Notes under the pieces: model-generated
Database searches by the model: none
The model's input: the letters and a program-made list of their open reading frames with translations, nothing else
What the model was told of the DNA's origin: nothing
Shown here: positions 51,864 to 60,242 of the stretch, piece after piece
Layout of the letters: each line of letters starts with the position of its first letter
Numbering within the stretch: position 1 is the first letter of the stretch
Program-made: the position numbers and the translations under genes
Assembly: GCA_035541875.1 (NCBI GenBank)
Contig: DATKML010000008.1
Span: 1 to 64,000 of the forward strand
DNA: 64,000 nt
Direction: 5' to 3'
Source of the DNA: JAJPHI01 sp035541875
Lineage (GTDB): Bacteria; Desulfobacterota; Binatia; Binatales; Binataceae

Positions 51864-53252
51864 ATGCATATAATGCATTTCACTGAGCGCCCGTATAAGA
51901 ACGTCCCCGAAGAAGAGGTCATCAAGAACCGCAGTTTCTTCGGCGTGCCGAACACTTTCTACGATCCCAAGGTCGGTGCGGATCTCTACAACGAGTATAT
52001 CGACGAGGCCTGCTACGCCGAGGAAGTCGGCTTCGACGCGATCATGCTGAATGAGCATCACGGAACGCCCTTCTGCATGGGCGCTGTGATGAACGTCGAG
52101 GCTGCGATTCTGGCACGCGTCACCAAAAAGGCGCGTATCGTCCTGCTCGGTAATCCGCTTCCCGTGTTGAAGCATCCGCTCCGGATGGCCGAAGAACTAG
52201 CGGAAATCGACCTCATCTCGAAGGGCCGTCTGGTTCCCGGATGGGTTCGGGGCGCCGGCAGCGAGCAGATCTTCAACAACGCGAACCCGGCCTACAATCG
52301 CGAATACTTCAACGAAGCGCATGATTTTATCCTCGCCTGCTGGACGCGTCAGGGACCGTTCCGATGGGAGGGTAAGCATTTCAACTATCGCTTCGTGAAT
52401 CCGTGGGCGCTGCCTTATCAGAAGCCCCATCCGCCGATCTGGATTCCCGGCGTCATCAGCCCCGAAACGGTTATCTGGTGCGCGGAGCATCGCTATCCGT
52501 ACATCGGCTTGGGCACCTCGCTACATTCCACCGTTGAGCTGTGGAATCTCTACGGCGACACCGCAGCGCAGCATGGCTATACGGCGGGTAGCGAGAACTT
52601 CGGCTATCTCCAGCAGATCTTCGTCGCTGAGACCGAGGAAAAGGCCCAAGAGTTGGGCAAGGGCGCGCTGTTCGGTGGTGGTGCGCAGAACTTCTCGCGA
52701 CCGGAATGGACGCTGCCTCCGGGCTACAACTCGAAGGAAGCGACCCGGCGTCTCGCACGTCAGGCGACTGACTACGGATTCCTGGGGATCACCAGCGAGA
52801 AACTGAAAGAGGCCGACACGTCAGACGTCCACAAGGAACGCGGCAACACGCGCGAACGTCTGAAGCGCGGCGAGGTCTCGATCGAAGAAGCCAAGCAGAA
52901 GATCTACAAGAACTACCAGAAGGCTCAGGATGGTCTGCAGATCATTGTCGGCACACCGAAGTCCGTGCTGCCGAAGATCCGCCTGATCATGGAAACCCTG
53001 CGCCCCGGCGTCTTCGGGCTCTTCACGATTCAGGGTCCTGTTTCTGCCAAGGATCGCCTGAACAACGTCCGCCTGATGGGACAGGAAGTGCTCCCGGCGA
53101 TGCGCGAATATGCCAAGGAGCTGGGCATCAAGGATCCGTTCGAAGTAGCGCCGGGTTCCCGGCCTTATACCGCGGGCACCAAGCGCGATTCGCTCGTCGA
53201 TCTCGAAGCACTCAAGCGTGCACCCAAGCGCGACGAGTCGATTCGGGTCTGA
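51864..53252 (+). CDS. long LLM-class flavin-dependent monooxygenase, tandem copy 1
   Basis: The 462-residue luciferase-like protein starts at ATG 51864 with AAGGAG upstream. The barrel begins MHIMHFTERPYKNVPEEEVIKNRSFFGVPNTFYD and has EVGFDAIMLNEHHGTPFCMGAVMNVEAAILA, IVLLGNPLPVLKHPLRMAEELAEIDLISKGRLVPGWVRG. A 120-residue C-terminal extension contains IEEAKQKIYKNYQKAQDGLQIIVGTPKSVLPKI. It is far longer than usual LLM proteins and close to the next gene's product. An FMNH2/O2 monooxygenase role is likely; the substrate is unknown. Confidence 0.88.
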   Translation: MHIMHFTERPYKNVPEEEVIKNRSFFGVPNTFYDPKVGADLYNEYIDEACYAEEVGFDAIMLNEHHGTPFCMGAVMNVEAAILARVTKKARIVLLGNPLPVLKHPLRMAEELAEIDLISKGRLVPGWVRGAGSEQIFNNANPAYNREYFNEAHDFILACWTRQGPFRWEGKHFNYRFVNPWALPYQKPHPPIWIPGVISPETVIWCAEHRYPYIGLGTSLHSTVELWNLYGDTAAQHGYTAGSENFGYLQQIFVAETEEKAQELGKGALFGGGAQNFSRPEWTLPPGYNSKEATRRLARQATDYGFLGITSEKLKEADTSDVHKERGNTRERLKRGEVSIEEAKQKIYKNYQKAQDGLQIIVGTPKSVLPKIRLIMETLRPGVFGLFTIQGPVSAKDRLNNVRLMGQEVLPAMREYAKELGIKDPFEVAPGSRPYTAGTKRDSLVDLEALKRAPKRDESIRV

Positions 53253-53291
53253 GCGGCGGCAGCTACTAGCGGAGTATCAGGAGAAGAAATC

Positions 53292-54683
53292 ATGCAACTG
53301 ATGTACTTCACGGAGCGCCCTTATCGTGACGTTCCCGAAGATGTGTTGATCGAAAATCGCGCCTTTTTCGCGCTGTCGAACAAGTATTTCGATCGCGAAG
53401 TCGGCGCGCGTCTTTATAACGAATACCTCGACGAGATGGTTTATGCCGAGGAAGTCGGCTTCGACGCGGTCATGCTCAACGAGCATCATGGCACCCCCTT
53501 CTGCATGGGCGGCGTGATGAATGTCGAGGCATCGATTCTCGCCCGTATCACCAAAAAGGCGCGTATCGTTCTCCTCGGGAACCCTCTGCCGACCTTCAGA
53601 AACCCGCTGCGTGTGGCGGAGGAACTGGCGACGATCGATTGCATCTCGCGCGGGCGACTCACCCCCGGATGGGTCCGCGGCGCGGGGAGCGAGCAGATCT
53701 TCAATAATGCCAACCCGGCCTATAATCGCGAATATTTCAACGAAGCCCACGACCTGATTATCGCCGCGTGGTCGCGTCCGGGTCCGTTCCGATGGGAAGG
53801 GAAGCATTTCAATTATCGCTTCGTGAACCCGTGGGTTACGCCTTACCAGAAGCCGCTTCCGCCGATCATGATCCCCGGCGTGCTCAGCCCCGAGACGGTC
53901 GTGTGGTGCGCCGAGCACAAGTATCCGTATCTCGGCCTCGGCACGGCGTTGCCGGCGACCGTCGAACTGTGGAACATCTACGGCGACAAGGCAGCCGAGT
54001 TGGGCTTCCAGGCGGGCTCAGAGAACTTCGGTTACCTGCAGCACGTCGTCGTGGCGGAGACCGAGGAAAAGGCTGAGGAACTCGGCAAGGCTCATCTCTT
54101 TGGCGGTGGCCAAGGCGCCTTCTCGCGTCCGGAGCATACGCTGCCCCCCGGCTACAACTCTAAGGAAGCGACCAAGCGGCTCGCTCGCACGATGACCTCC
54201 GGTGCCGGCGGATGGCTCGGCGTCAGCTCGGAGCAGCTGGGCCGCTCGAACGAGGCCGGCGCAGCACCAGCCGCAGCGGACGCTACGCTGCAGAAAGTTG
54301 CCGACAGCACGCGCAAGCGGCTCGCTCGTGGTGAAGCGACAATCGAAGAAGCCAAGCAGGCGATCTACAAAGCCTATCCGAAGGCTGTTGAAAGCCTGCA
54401 GATCATCGCGGGAACGCCCAAGACCGTCCTGCCGAAGATCAAGAAAATCCTCGAAGTTCTGCGCCCCGGCACCTTTGGGGTTTTCCAGAGCCAGGGGCCA
54501 GTAAGCTTCGAAGATCGGATGACTAGTATCCGGCTGCTCGGACAGGAAGTGCTGCCGGCGATTCGCGATTACGCCAAGGAGATCGGCTTGCTCGATCCGT
54601 TCGAGCGGCAGCCCGGCTCGCGCTCGCACACCGCGGGAACCAAGCGCGAACCTCTCGTCGATCTCGAAGCACTCCGCGCGTAA
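53292..54683 (+). CDS. long LLM-class flavin-dependent monooxygenase, tandem copy 2
   Basis: The 463-residue paralogue starts at ATG 53292 with AGGAG upstream, 39 bases after copy 1. It shares nearly the whole barrel (EVGFDAVMLNEHHGTPFCMGGVMNVEASILARITKKARIVLLGNPLP, GSEQIFNNANPAYNREYFNEAH) and the extension. The most divergent stretch is at about 295-335, where this copy has an Ala-rich insert (AGAAPAAADATLQKV) in place of the first copy's shorter EADTSDVHKERG. The pair may act as a heteromer or on different substrates. A strong terminator follows. Confidence 0.88.
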   Translation: MQLMYFTERPYRDVPEDVLIENRAFFALSNKYFDREVGARLYNEYLDEMVYAEEVGFDAVMLNEHHGTPFCMGGVMNVEASILARITKKARIVLLGNPLPTFRNPLRVAEELATIDCISRGRLTPGWVRGAGSEQIFNNANPAYNREYFNEAHDLIIAAWSRPGPFRWEGKHFNYRFVNPWVTPYQKPLPPIMIPGVLSPETVVWCAEHKYPYLGLGTALPATVELWNIYGDKAAELGFQAGSENFGYLQHVVVAETEEKAEELGKAHLFGGGQGAFSRPEHTLPPGYNSKEATKRLARTMTSGAGGWLGVSSEQLGRSNEAGAAPAAADATLQKVADSTRKRLARGEATIEEAKQAIYKAYPKAVESLQIIAGTPKTVLPKIKKILEVLRPGTFGVFQSQGPVSFEDRMTSIRLLGQEVLPAIRDYAKEIGLLDPFERQPGSRSHTAGTKREPLVDLEALRA

Positions 54684-54712
54684 ATCACGCTGCGATAAAC
54701 CTCAAAAGCGGA

Positions 54713-54743
54713 GCGGCGGGTGAGCAATCACCCGCCGCTTTTT
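54713..54743 (+). terminator. intrinsic terminator, first copy of a duplicated hairpin
   Basis: GCGGCGGGTGA (54713-54723) and TCACCCGCCGC (54728-54738) form a perfect 11-bp stem with a GCAA loop, followed by TTTTT. It ends the LLM operon. A near copy lies at 56381 beyond the cytochrome gene. Confidence 0.85.
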
Positions 54744-54814
54744 CATTCTCTAAAAGAGTCGCCCCTCGGCATCCATAACTACCGAAACATCTCTAATTAG
54801 CTCTAAGTTTAGCA

Positions 54815-54842
54815 TTGACATCGTGTCGCGATCTGCTAAATA
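54815..54842 (+). promoter_or_regulatory. sigma-70-type promoter of the cytochrome peroxidase gene
   Basis: TTGACA (54815-54820) and TAAATA (54837-54842) are separated by 16 bases, 37 bases before the ATG at 54880. The region is AT-rich compared with neighbours, and the box pair is the clearest promoter in the window. Confidence 0.75.
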
Positions 54843-54879
54843 CGCGAGGAGATTGCAACATTAGTGTTTGGAGGGAACC

Positions 54880-56358
54880 ATGCGCCGATCGGGCTCTTCG
54901 GGTCTTCCGTGCAGTCTATCAATCGTTGTCCCTATTCTTCTGCTGCTGGTGAGTGGCAAGGCTCTCGCTGGTGGCATTCATGCGAGGCGGAATGGGCATG
55001 AACGCACTAGAAGCCTGCCCGGCGTCTTTCCGCAGACGATCCCTGCACACGAATACAGTGAAGATTCGGCTGGCATCTCCGAGACCCTCAATACAGCCGC
55101 ACCCACCGATACAAGCCGGAACGCCTTCTTTCAAAGCATAGGAACTAATGGGCGCGCGTGCGTCTCGTGTCATGAGCCACGAAGCGCTTGGACTGTCAGC
55201 ACGGCCTCGATTCAGAAGCGTTTCGCGGAAAGCAATGGGACCGATCCTATCTTTCGCGTTAACGATGGCGCCACCTGCGATACTGACGACGTAAGCACAC
55301 CGCAAGCGCGACGTGAGGCTTACAAGCTGCTGTTGCAGCAGGGACTGATCCGGATCGCACTGACGATACCGTCGAGCCGGGATTTTGAAATAACCGCCGT
55401 TAGTGATCCGTACGGATGCACAGATCTGACGTCATCGACTGTCTCTTTCTATCGCCGCCCGCTGCCATCCGCAAACCTTAAATTTCTCGGCTGTCCGTCT
55501 GGTAACCCTCCTTCTAACTGCGGTCTCTCAGTAATGTGGGACGGACGCGAGCCAAGTCTCAGAAGCCAAGCAACCAATGCGACCTTGGGTCACGCGCAAG
55601 GCAACTCGGCGCCGACGGACGCTCAACTCGATCAGATTGTGAATTTCGAGACCGGCATTTTCGACGCGCAAATCTTCGATCAGGAAGCAGGCCGTCTCGA
55701 CAAGCACGGCGCAACGGGTGGACCCGATAATTTGTCCACGCAGGAATTCTACATCGGGATAAACGACGTCTTGAGTCCCGGTTTCACCGATGACGTCTTC
55801 ACTCTATACGGAGCGTGGGCGAATCAGAGCGGTGATGATGACGCGCGCGCCCGTGCCGCGATTGCTCGAGGTGAAGCGCTCTTCAATACCAGACAGTTCA
55901 CCATCACCGGCGTTAACGGCCTGAATCTCTTCAGCTTCGATCCACTCGGCGCGGCGCCCTTCACCGGCGGTTGCGTAACCTGCCATGACTCGCCGAATGT
56001 TGGGAATCACTCGAAGAAGCTTCCCATTGATATCGGAGTGCCGGACGCGGTCACTCCAGTACTGAATATCGCGGCGTTGCCGGTCTTCACCGTCGCCTGC
56101 ACCGAGACAACGGGGCCTCTCGCTGGCGTCGTCTTCAACGTCACCGATCTTGGCCGCGCGGCAATCACCGGCAAATGTGCCGATGTGGGCAAATTCAAGG
56201 GGCCGATTCTGCACGGTCTCGCTGCCCGTGCGCCATATTTTAATAATGGATCGGCGGCCACGCTGGATGATGTGGTTAATTTCTACGACCAGCGCTTTAG
56301 CATCGGTTTCACGGATCAAGAAAAAGCAGACTTGGTCGCTTTCCTAAAGACCCTCTAA
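54880..56358 (+). CDS. di-haem cytochrome c peroxidase / MauG-like exported protein
   Basis: The 492-residue protein runs from ATG 54880 with GGAGGG upstream. The signal peptide (about 1-30) ends GKALA-G. The first haem site is CVSCH at 94-98, the second CVTCH at 365-369. TNGRACVSCHEPRSAW, VMWDGREPSLRSQA, and PYFNNGSAATLDDVVNFYDQRF are typical of the CCP/MauG family. It works in the periplasm as peroxidase or haem-based oxidase. Several extra Cys lie between the haems. It stands alone with its own promoter and two related flanking terminators. Confidence 0.9.
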   Translation: MRRSGSSGLPCSLSIVVPILLLLVSGKALAGGIHARRNGHERTRSLPGVFPQTIPAHEYSEDSAGISETLNTAAPTDTSRNAFFQSIGTNGRACVSCHEPRSAWTVSTASIQKRFAESNGTDPIFRVNDGATCDTDDVSTPQARREAYKLLLQQGLIRIALTIPSSRDFEITAVSDPYGCTDLTSSTVSFYRRPLPSANLKFLGCPSGNPPSNCGLSVMWDGREPSLRSQATNATLGHAQGNSAPTDAQLDQIVNFETGIFDAQIFDQEAGRLDKHGATGGPDNLSTQEFYIGINDVLSPGFTDDVFTLYGAWANQSGDDDARARAAIARGEALFNTRQFTITGVNGLNLFSFDPLGAAPFTGGCVTCHDSPNVGNHSKKLPIDIGVPDAVTPVLNIAALPVFTVACTETTGPLAGVVFNVTDLGRAAITGKCADVGKFKGPILHGLAARAPYFNNGSAATLDDVVNFYDQRFSIGFTDQEKADLVAFLKTL

Positions 56359-56380
56359 AAAACGGATCGTGAAAAGCAAA

Positions 56381-56409
56381 GCGGCGAGTGAGCAATCACC
56401 CGTCGCTTT
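56381..56409 (+). terminator. intrinsic terminator, second copy of the duplicated hairpin
   Basis: GCGGCGAGTGA (56381-56391) and TCACCCGTCGC (56396-56406) pair with one A-C mismatch and one G-T wobble around a GCAA loop, then TTTC. The 39-base region differs from the copy at 54712 at only five positions. Confidence 0.7.
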
Positions 56410-56427
56410 CTCATTGCCAAAATAATC

Positions 56428-56865
56428 CTACGCTAGTCGCCACTGTACGAGAGTCGCATCCGGATGGTCCTCGAAGACCGCCTCGACTGCCGCGTCAAAC
56501 GGCGGATCTTTCTTCACATCACCGATTAGATTCCCGACCATCCGCACGTTGCCCCCATCGGGAAGTTCCACCACCACGACGATATAGGGGCAGGCCTCCT
56601 TCAGCGCCGGATGCACCGGATTCCAGCATCGCGTCCAACTATACAATCGGCCCTTGCCGGAGACCTTCTGCCATCCCAAATTGGCCGAGTGACACTTGTG
56701 GCAAATCCATTCCGGACCCCACTGAAAGGTCGAGCAATCGTTGCAGCGCTGGACGACTAGTTCATGCCGCTTCGTCGCATCCCAAAATTCCTTGTCGAGC
56801 CCATCGCGTTGGGCACGCGGCGTCGGGAGACCTTCGGGTAGATAGTATTTCTGTTCAGCAGCCAT
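56428..56865 (-). CDS. Zn-ribbon/OB-fold (DUF35) protein, partner of the thiolase-fold protein
   Basis: The 145-residue protein has the DUF35 layout: an N-terminal helix, a zinc ribbon with C41, C44, C55 and C58 (QRCNDC...WICHKC), and an OB-fold including GRLYSWTRCWNPVHPAL and PYIVVVVELPDG. In known systems DUF35 proteins bind tightly to thiolase-fold partners (e.g. Ltp2 in steroid side-chain cleavage) and are needed for acyl-CoA binding. The partner gene is just upstream, 17 bases away on the same strand. The product is cytosolic. Confidence 0.9.
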   Translation of the reverse strand: MAAEQKYYLPEGLPTPRAQRDGLDKEFWDATKRHELVVQRCNDCSTFQWGPEWICHKCHSANLGWQKVSGKGRLYSWTRCWNPVHPALKEACPYIVVVVELPDGGNVRMVGNLIGDVKKDPPFDAAVEAVFEDHPDATLVQWRLA

Positions 56866-56881
56866 TCTTCCGTCTCCCGCT

Positions 56882-58051
56882 TTAGCTATGCACGATTAGA
56901 TCGCTGACCGGAGTTACCATCGGTCCCGATGCGACCAGCGAAATCTTGCAATCCGGCACCTGACACGTCGACTCGCCGCGCACCTGCCGCACCGCTTCGT
57001 TCACCAATTCGAGGCCATGCATATAGCACTCGGCGATATTGCCGCCGCTGGTATTAATCGGGAGCTTGCCCTTTGGTGCAGTGATATTTTCGAAGGTGAC
57101 CAACTCCATCACCTCTTCGGGCTTGCAAAAGCCATGCTCGACCAAGCTGATCATTACGGCGCCGCTGAAATGCTCGTAAATCTGGGCGCAATCGACATCC
57201 TTAGGTGTGATTCCCGCCATCTCGAACAGCCGCGGAGCGAGGGTCTTGAAGTTCGACGAGGAGAAATCCGGCTGATTCTCAACCGATGCGTAATGCCGAT
57301 AGCCTGATCCTTGCGCCGCCGCCATTATCCATGCGGGCTTTTTCTTGGCATCGCGCGCACGATCCGCCGTAGTGAGTATCACCGCCGCCGAACCGTCGTT
57401 CTCCATGCAGCAGTCGTAGAGATGGAAGGGCTCGGAAATCCAGCGCGACTTGTCATATTGCTCGCGGGTCAGCGGCTGACCATACATAACCGCACGAGGA
57501 TTGAACTGCGCATGGTAGTAGTCGGCCATCGCGACTGCGGCCAGCGGTTCCTGATTGATGCCGTAATCGTGCATGAAGCGGCGCGTACGCAGCGCTACCC
57601 ATTGTGCGGGAACATACAATCCGTAAGGTGCCGTATAAGCCGCAGCGCCGGAGACATAGTTACTTACCGGCGCCTGCCCGAAACGTCCAAACTGTCCTTG
57701 GGCGAGGGCACGAAAGACGACGCAGTATTTCGAGTAGCCTGCGTTGACCGCCGCTGCCGCGTTGCCGACCGCTCCGGAGCCGCCGCCACCGCCGCCACCC
57801 CAGACCATCCCGGCGAACGCCAGATGCTTCAAGCCCAGCGCCGTCGCCAGCCGCGACGCCTCGTTGCGATCGTTCGCGTAACCCGAGATACCGTCGATAT
57901 CGCGCACGTCGATACCCGCATCGTCGGCTGCCTTGATAATCGCTTCGCAGGCCAGACGAAACTCACTGACCGGTGCTTTGCCGCGCTTGTAGTATTTAGT
58001 CTCGCCGACCCCGACGATCGCGACTCTATCTTTGACTGTGTATTCGCTCAT
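56882..58051 (-). CDS. thiolase-fold protein of the SCP2/Ltp2 type, apparent loss of the N-domain cysteine
   Basis: The 389-residue protein runs from ATG 58051 (MSEYTVKDRVAIVGVGETKYYKRG); the open frame extends to 58345 through a terminator and is not used. Thiolase-fold features: ACEAIIKAADDAGIDVRDIDG, YDCCMENDGSAAVILT, QIYEHFSGAVMISLVEHGFC and the closing LPINTSGGNIAECYMHGLELVNEAVRQVRGE. Where thiolases carry the nucleophile the protein has MVWGGGGGGGSG (82-93), seven Gly and no Cys. With the DUF35 partner this resembles Ltp2-type retro-aldolases more than true thiolases. Substrate unknown. Confidence 0.88.
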   Translation of the reverse strand: MSEYTVKDRVAIVGVGETKYYKRGKAPVSEFRLACEAIIKAADDAGIDVRDIDGISGYANDRNEASRLATALGLKHLAFAGMVWGGGGGGGSGAVGNAAAAVNAGYSKYCVVFRALAQGQFGRFGQAPVSNYVSGAAAYTAPYGLYVPAQWVALRTRRFMHDYGINQEPLAAVAMADYYHAQFNPRAVMYGQPLTREQYDKSRWISEPFHLYDCCMENDGSAAVILTTADRARDAKKKPAWIMAAAQGSGYRHYASVENQPDFSSSNFKTLAPRLFEMAGITPKDVDCAQIYEHFSGAVMISLVEHGFCKPEEVMELVTFENITAPKGKLPINTSGGNIAECYMHGLELVNEAVRQVRGESTCQVPDCKISLVASGPMVTPVSDLIVHS

Positions 58052-58074
58052 TCCCCGCTTCTCCGACTGATCGT

Positions 58075-58102
58075 AAAAACGCCCGGGAACCAGTCCCGGG
58101 CG
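58075..58102 (-). terminator. intrinsic terminator after the LimB-like gene
   Basis: On the minus strand CGCCCGGGA pairs with TCCCGGGCG around a five-base loop, followed by TTTTT (plus 58075-58079). It separates the LLM gene from the thiolase-fold gene, so these two are in different transcripts or partly coupled. Confidence 0.85.
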
Positions 58103-58137
58103 CTTCATAGATCCACGTCTTTGGCTTAATGCACCTG

Positions 58138-59244
58138 TTACGCGTGTGCCGATACGCCGTTGCGCGCGGTCTTGTTGGCAAAATGCGGCATGACCTCTTC
58201 GGCCATCAACCGCATCGACTTGAACCACGGCTGCGGATCGTCCGCGTAATCGAACACGAAGTGGAGCAGCGTGCCGAAGCCGCCAACCTGATCGATCATC
58301 TCGCCGAGCTTGCGGCGCACCGTCGCGACTGATCCCACCAGCCATCCGTGATGCGCCAGATACTCCGGCGTTACATCAGCGTCCGGCACCTTCGGATCGT
58401 CTTTCAGCAGCGGCGTGAACTGGAATTCGTTGAAGAGCGGCAACAGGTACTCGCTCATCATCCGACCCATCGGACCCTTCACGCATTGGCGATAGGCCTC
58501 GTCGTCGGTATCCGCAACGAAGATCTCGCGCACGATCCGCCAGATGCTCCGGTCCGGATTGCGGCCCGTCTTCTTCGCCCCTTCGAGCACCGCGTCCCAG
58601 TGCGAGGCGCAATAGGCGGTGCTGAGGTTCAGCGACAGCGGAATAAAGCCTCGCTCACCCGCGAGCTTCAGGGTCTCGGAATTCGGGCTGAAGCCCGCGA
58701 TTCCAATCGGCGGATGGGGCTTCTGGAACGGCTTGATATGATGCTTCAGCGTACCGAACATCGTATTCGGCACGTCGACGTTCCAGTACTTCCCCTGATG
58801 CTGGTAGCCGCCGTCGCTCTCCCAGATTTTCAGGATCATTTCGAGCGCTTCGCGCGTCATATCGCGGTTCTCGCCCTTGTAACCATCGATACAGAACAGC
58901 TGCCAGTCGCTCGGCAATCCGCTCGCGCCGATTCCGAACATGTAGCGGCCCTGCGCAATGTGGTCCATGAAGGCGACGCGGCAGGCGAGCTCCGCCGGAT
59001 GGTAATACGGCAGCAGATGCGCACCCGGCGCGAGCACGATGTTCTTGGTTTCCATCAGTGCCTGCGCGATCAGGATGTCAGGGCACGGATTCGGCTCCCA
59101 AGGCGCGGTGTAGTGCTCGCCAATCCAGGCTTCGGTGTATCCGAGCTTGTCGCCAGCTTTAATGACTTCTAAATCATAATCGTTGCCGGCCTTCAGACTT
59201 CTCTCGGGCGGATGCGACGGCATCAGAAACATTCCGAGCTTCAT
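58138..59244 (-). CDS. LLM-class flavin monooxygenase similar to limonene 1,2-monooxygenase (LimB) group
   Basis: The 368-residue protein begins MKLGMFLMPSHPPERSLKAG and has DKLGYTEAWIGEHYTAPWEPNPCPDILIAQAL, LAPGAHLLPYYHPAELACRVAFMDHIAQGRYMFGIGASGLPSDWQLF. The MPxHPP and ASGLPSD(W)xLF motifs are those of the LimB/luciferase-alpha group, which oxidise terpenes or act as type II Baeyer-Villiger enzymes with FMNH2. Start ATG 59244. The crotonase gene following in the same direction upstream belongs to the 6-oxocamphor hydrolase group, which fits alicyclic-ketone catabolism. Confidence 0.88.
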   Translation of the reverse strand: MKLGMFLMPSHPPERSLKAGNDYDLEVIKAGDKLGYTEAWIGEHYTAPWEPNPCPDILIAQALMETKNIVLAPGAHLLPYYHPAELACRVAFMDHIAQGRYMFGIGASGLPSDWQLFCIDGYKGENRDMTREALEMILKIWESDGGYQHQGKYWNVDVPNTMFGTLKHHIKPFQKPHPPIGIAGFSPNSETLKLAGERGFIPLSLNLSTAYCASHWDAVLEGAKKTGRNPDRSIWRIVREIFVADTDDEAYRQCVKGPMGRMMSEYLLPLFNEFQFTPLLKDDPKVPDADVTPEYLAHHGWLVGSVATVRRKLGEMIDQVGGFGTLLHFVFDYADDPQPWFKSMRLMAEEVMPHFANKTARNGVSAHA

Positions 59245-59330
59245 AGGACTCCTCTACATGCCCCTGTCGGGCTCAATTCCGGCCAGATTATTGCGCTTTC
59301 CGGCGCGATGACCAACCCTTGCGCGTTGGG

Positions 59331-60146
59331 TTATTGCTTGGGTCCGCGCGCTCCCGGGAACGATTGCACGGCGCCGAGTCCTTCGAGCGCGAGGCCATAC
59401 CCGAGATTCTCGAGCATAAGCTTCTTGAGATTCTGCGTGATCGCGACGCGCGCATAACGGACGGAAAGGCTCGGACGCTTAACTATTTCGCGCGCCAGGT
59501 CCCAGGCACGTGCGACCAGCCGATCCTGCGGCACGATCTCGCTCACTACGCCAAGGTCGAGCGCCTGCTTGGCGGAGAGCTTCTGGCCCGTCAGCAGGAA
59601 GTAGCGGCCGCGATTCGGCCCAAGCACCAGCGGCCATATAACGTGCACACCATCGCCCGGGACGACGCCGTTGGGAAAATGCGGCGCATCCTGGAATTCT
59701 GCATTCTCGGACGCGATTACGATATCGCATAGCACCGCCAACTCGGCGTGGATTAGCGCCGGGCCGTTTACCGCAGCGATCATCGGCACCTCGATATTGA
59801 GGTGATTCATGAGGAGGTACTTCGCGTCGTTATAGATGTGATCCCACGTGGTCGACTTAACGCCAAAAGGAGCCGGGTCGCCGGTCCCTTTGATCGCGAC
59901 GCCGCGTCCGTTGCCCGCATCCGCCTCGGCACAGAAGGCATTGCCGGTCCCGGTGATGATCACGCACCGATTTTCGTGATCGCGAGCGATGTCGTTGAAG
60001 GCGTACGACAGCTCTTCGTGCGGCTGCATCCCCCACTTCAACTCGGCATTCTGCGTATGCAGCGTCATCTGCAGGATGCCGTCCTGACGCTCCATTTTGA
60101 TTGTGCCGTAACGACTGCGATAATCCTCGAACTTGAACATTGCCAT
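59331..60146 (-). CDS. crotonase-fold beta-diketone hydrolase (6-oxocamphor hydrolase-like)
   Basis: The 271-residue protein runs from ATG 60146 (MAMFKFEDY); the frame to 60299 is not needed. In contrast to hydratases it reads IHAELAVL, FQDAPHFPNGVVPGDGVHVIW and GRYFLLTGQKLSAKQA. H133, H156, D165 and E255 reproduce exactly the spacing of the 6-oxocamphor hydrolase tetrad (H122, H145, D154, E244). That enzyme opens bicyclic beta-diketones by retro-Claisen hydrolysis, without CoA. A cyclic beta-diketone from terpenoid breakdown is a likely substrate. It diverges from the IpdA-like gene with a 96-base gap. Confidence 0.88.
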   Translation of the reverse strand: MAMFKFEDYRSRYGTIKMERQDGILQMTLHTQNAELKWGMQPHEELSYAFNDIARDHENRCVIITGTGNAFCAEADAGNGRGVAIKGTGDPAPFGVKSTTWDHIYNDAKYLLMNHLNIEVPMIAAVNGPALIHAELAVLCDIVIASENAEFQDAPHFPNGVVPGDGVHVIWPLVLGPNRGRYFLLTGQKLSAKQALDLGVVSEIVPQDRLVARAWDLAREIVKRPSLSVRYARVAITQNLKKLMLENLGYGLALEGLGAVQSFPGARGPKQ

Positions 60147-60242
60147 CGCTGTGATCTCCGTTGTTCTTGTGGGATTCGATGGCCGGAGTGTACTAACGTC
60201 TGGCGGGAATCGCCAACAATTCTGGAATGAAACGAGGCCCCG

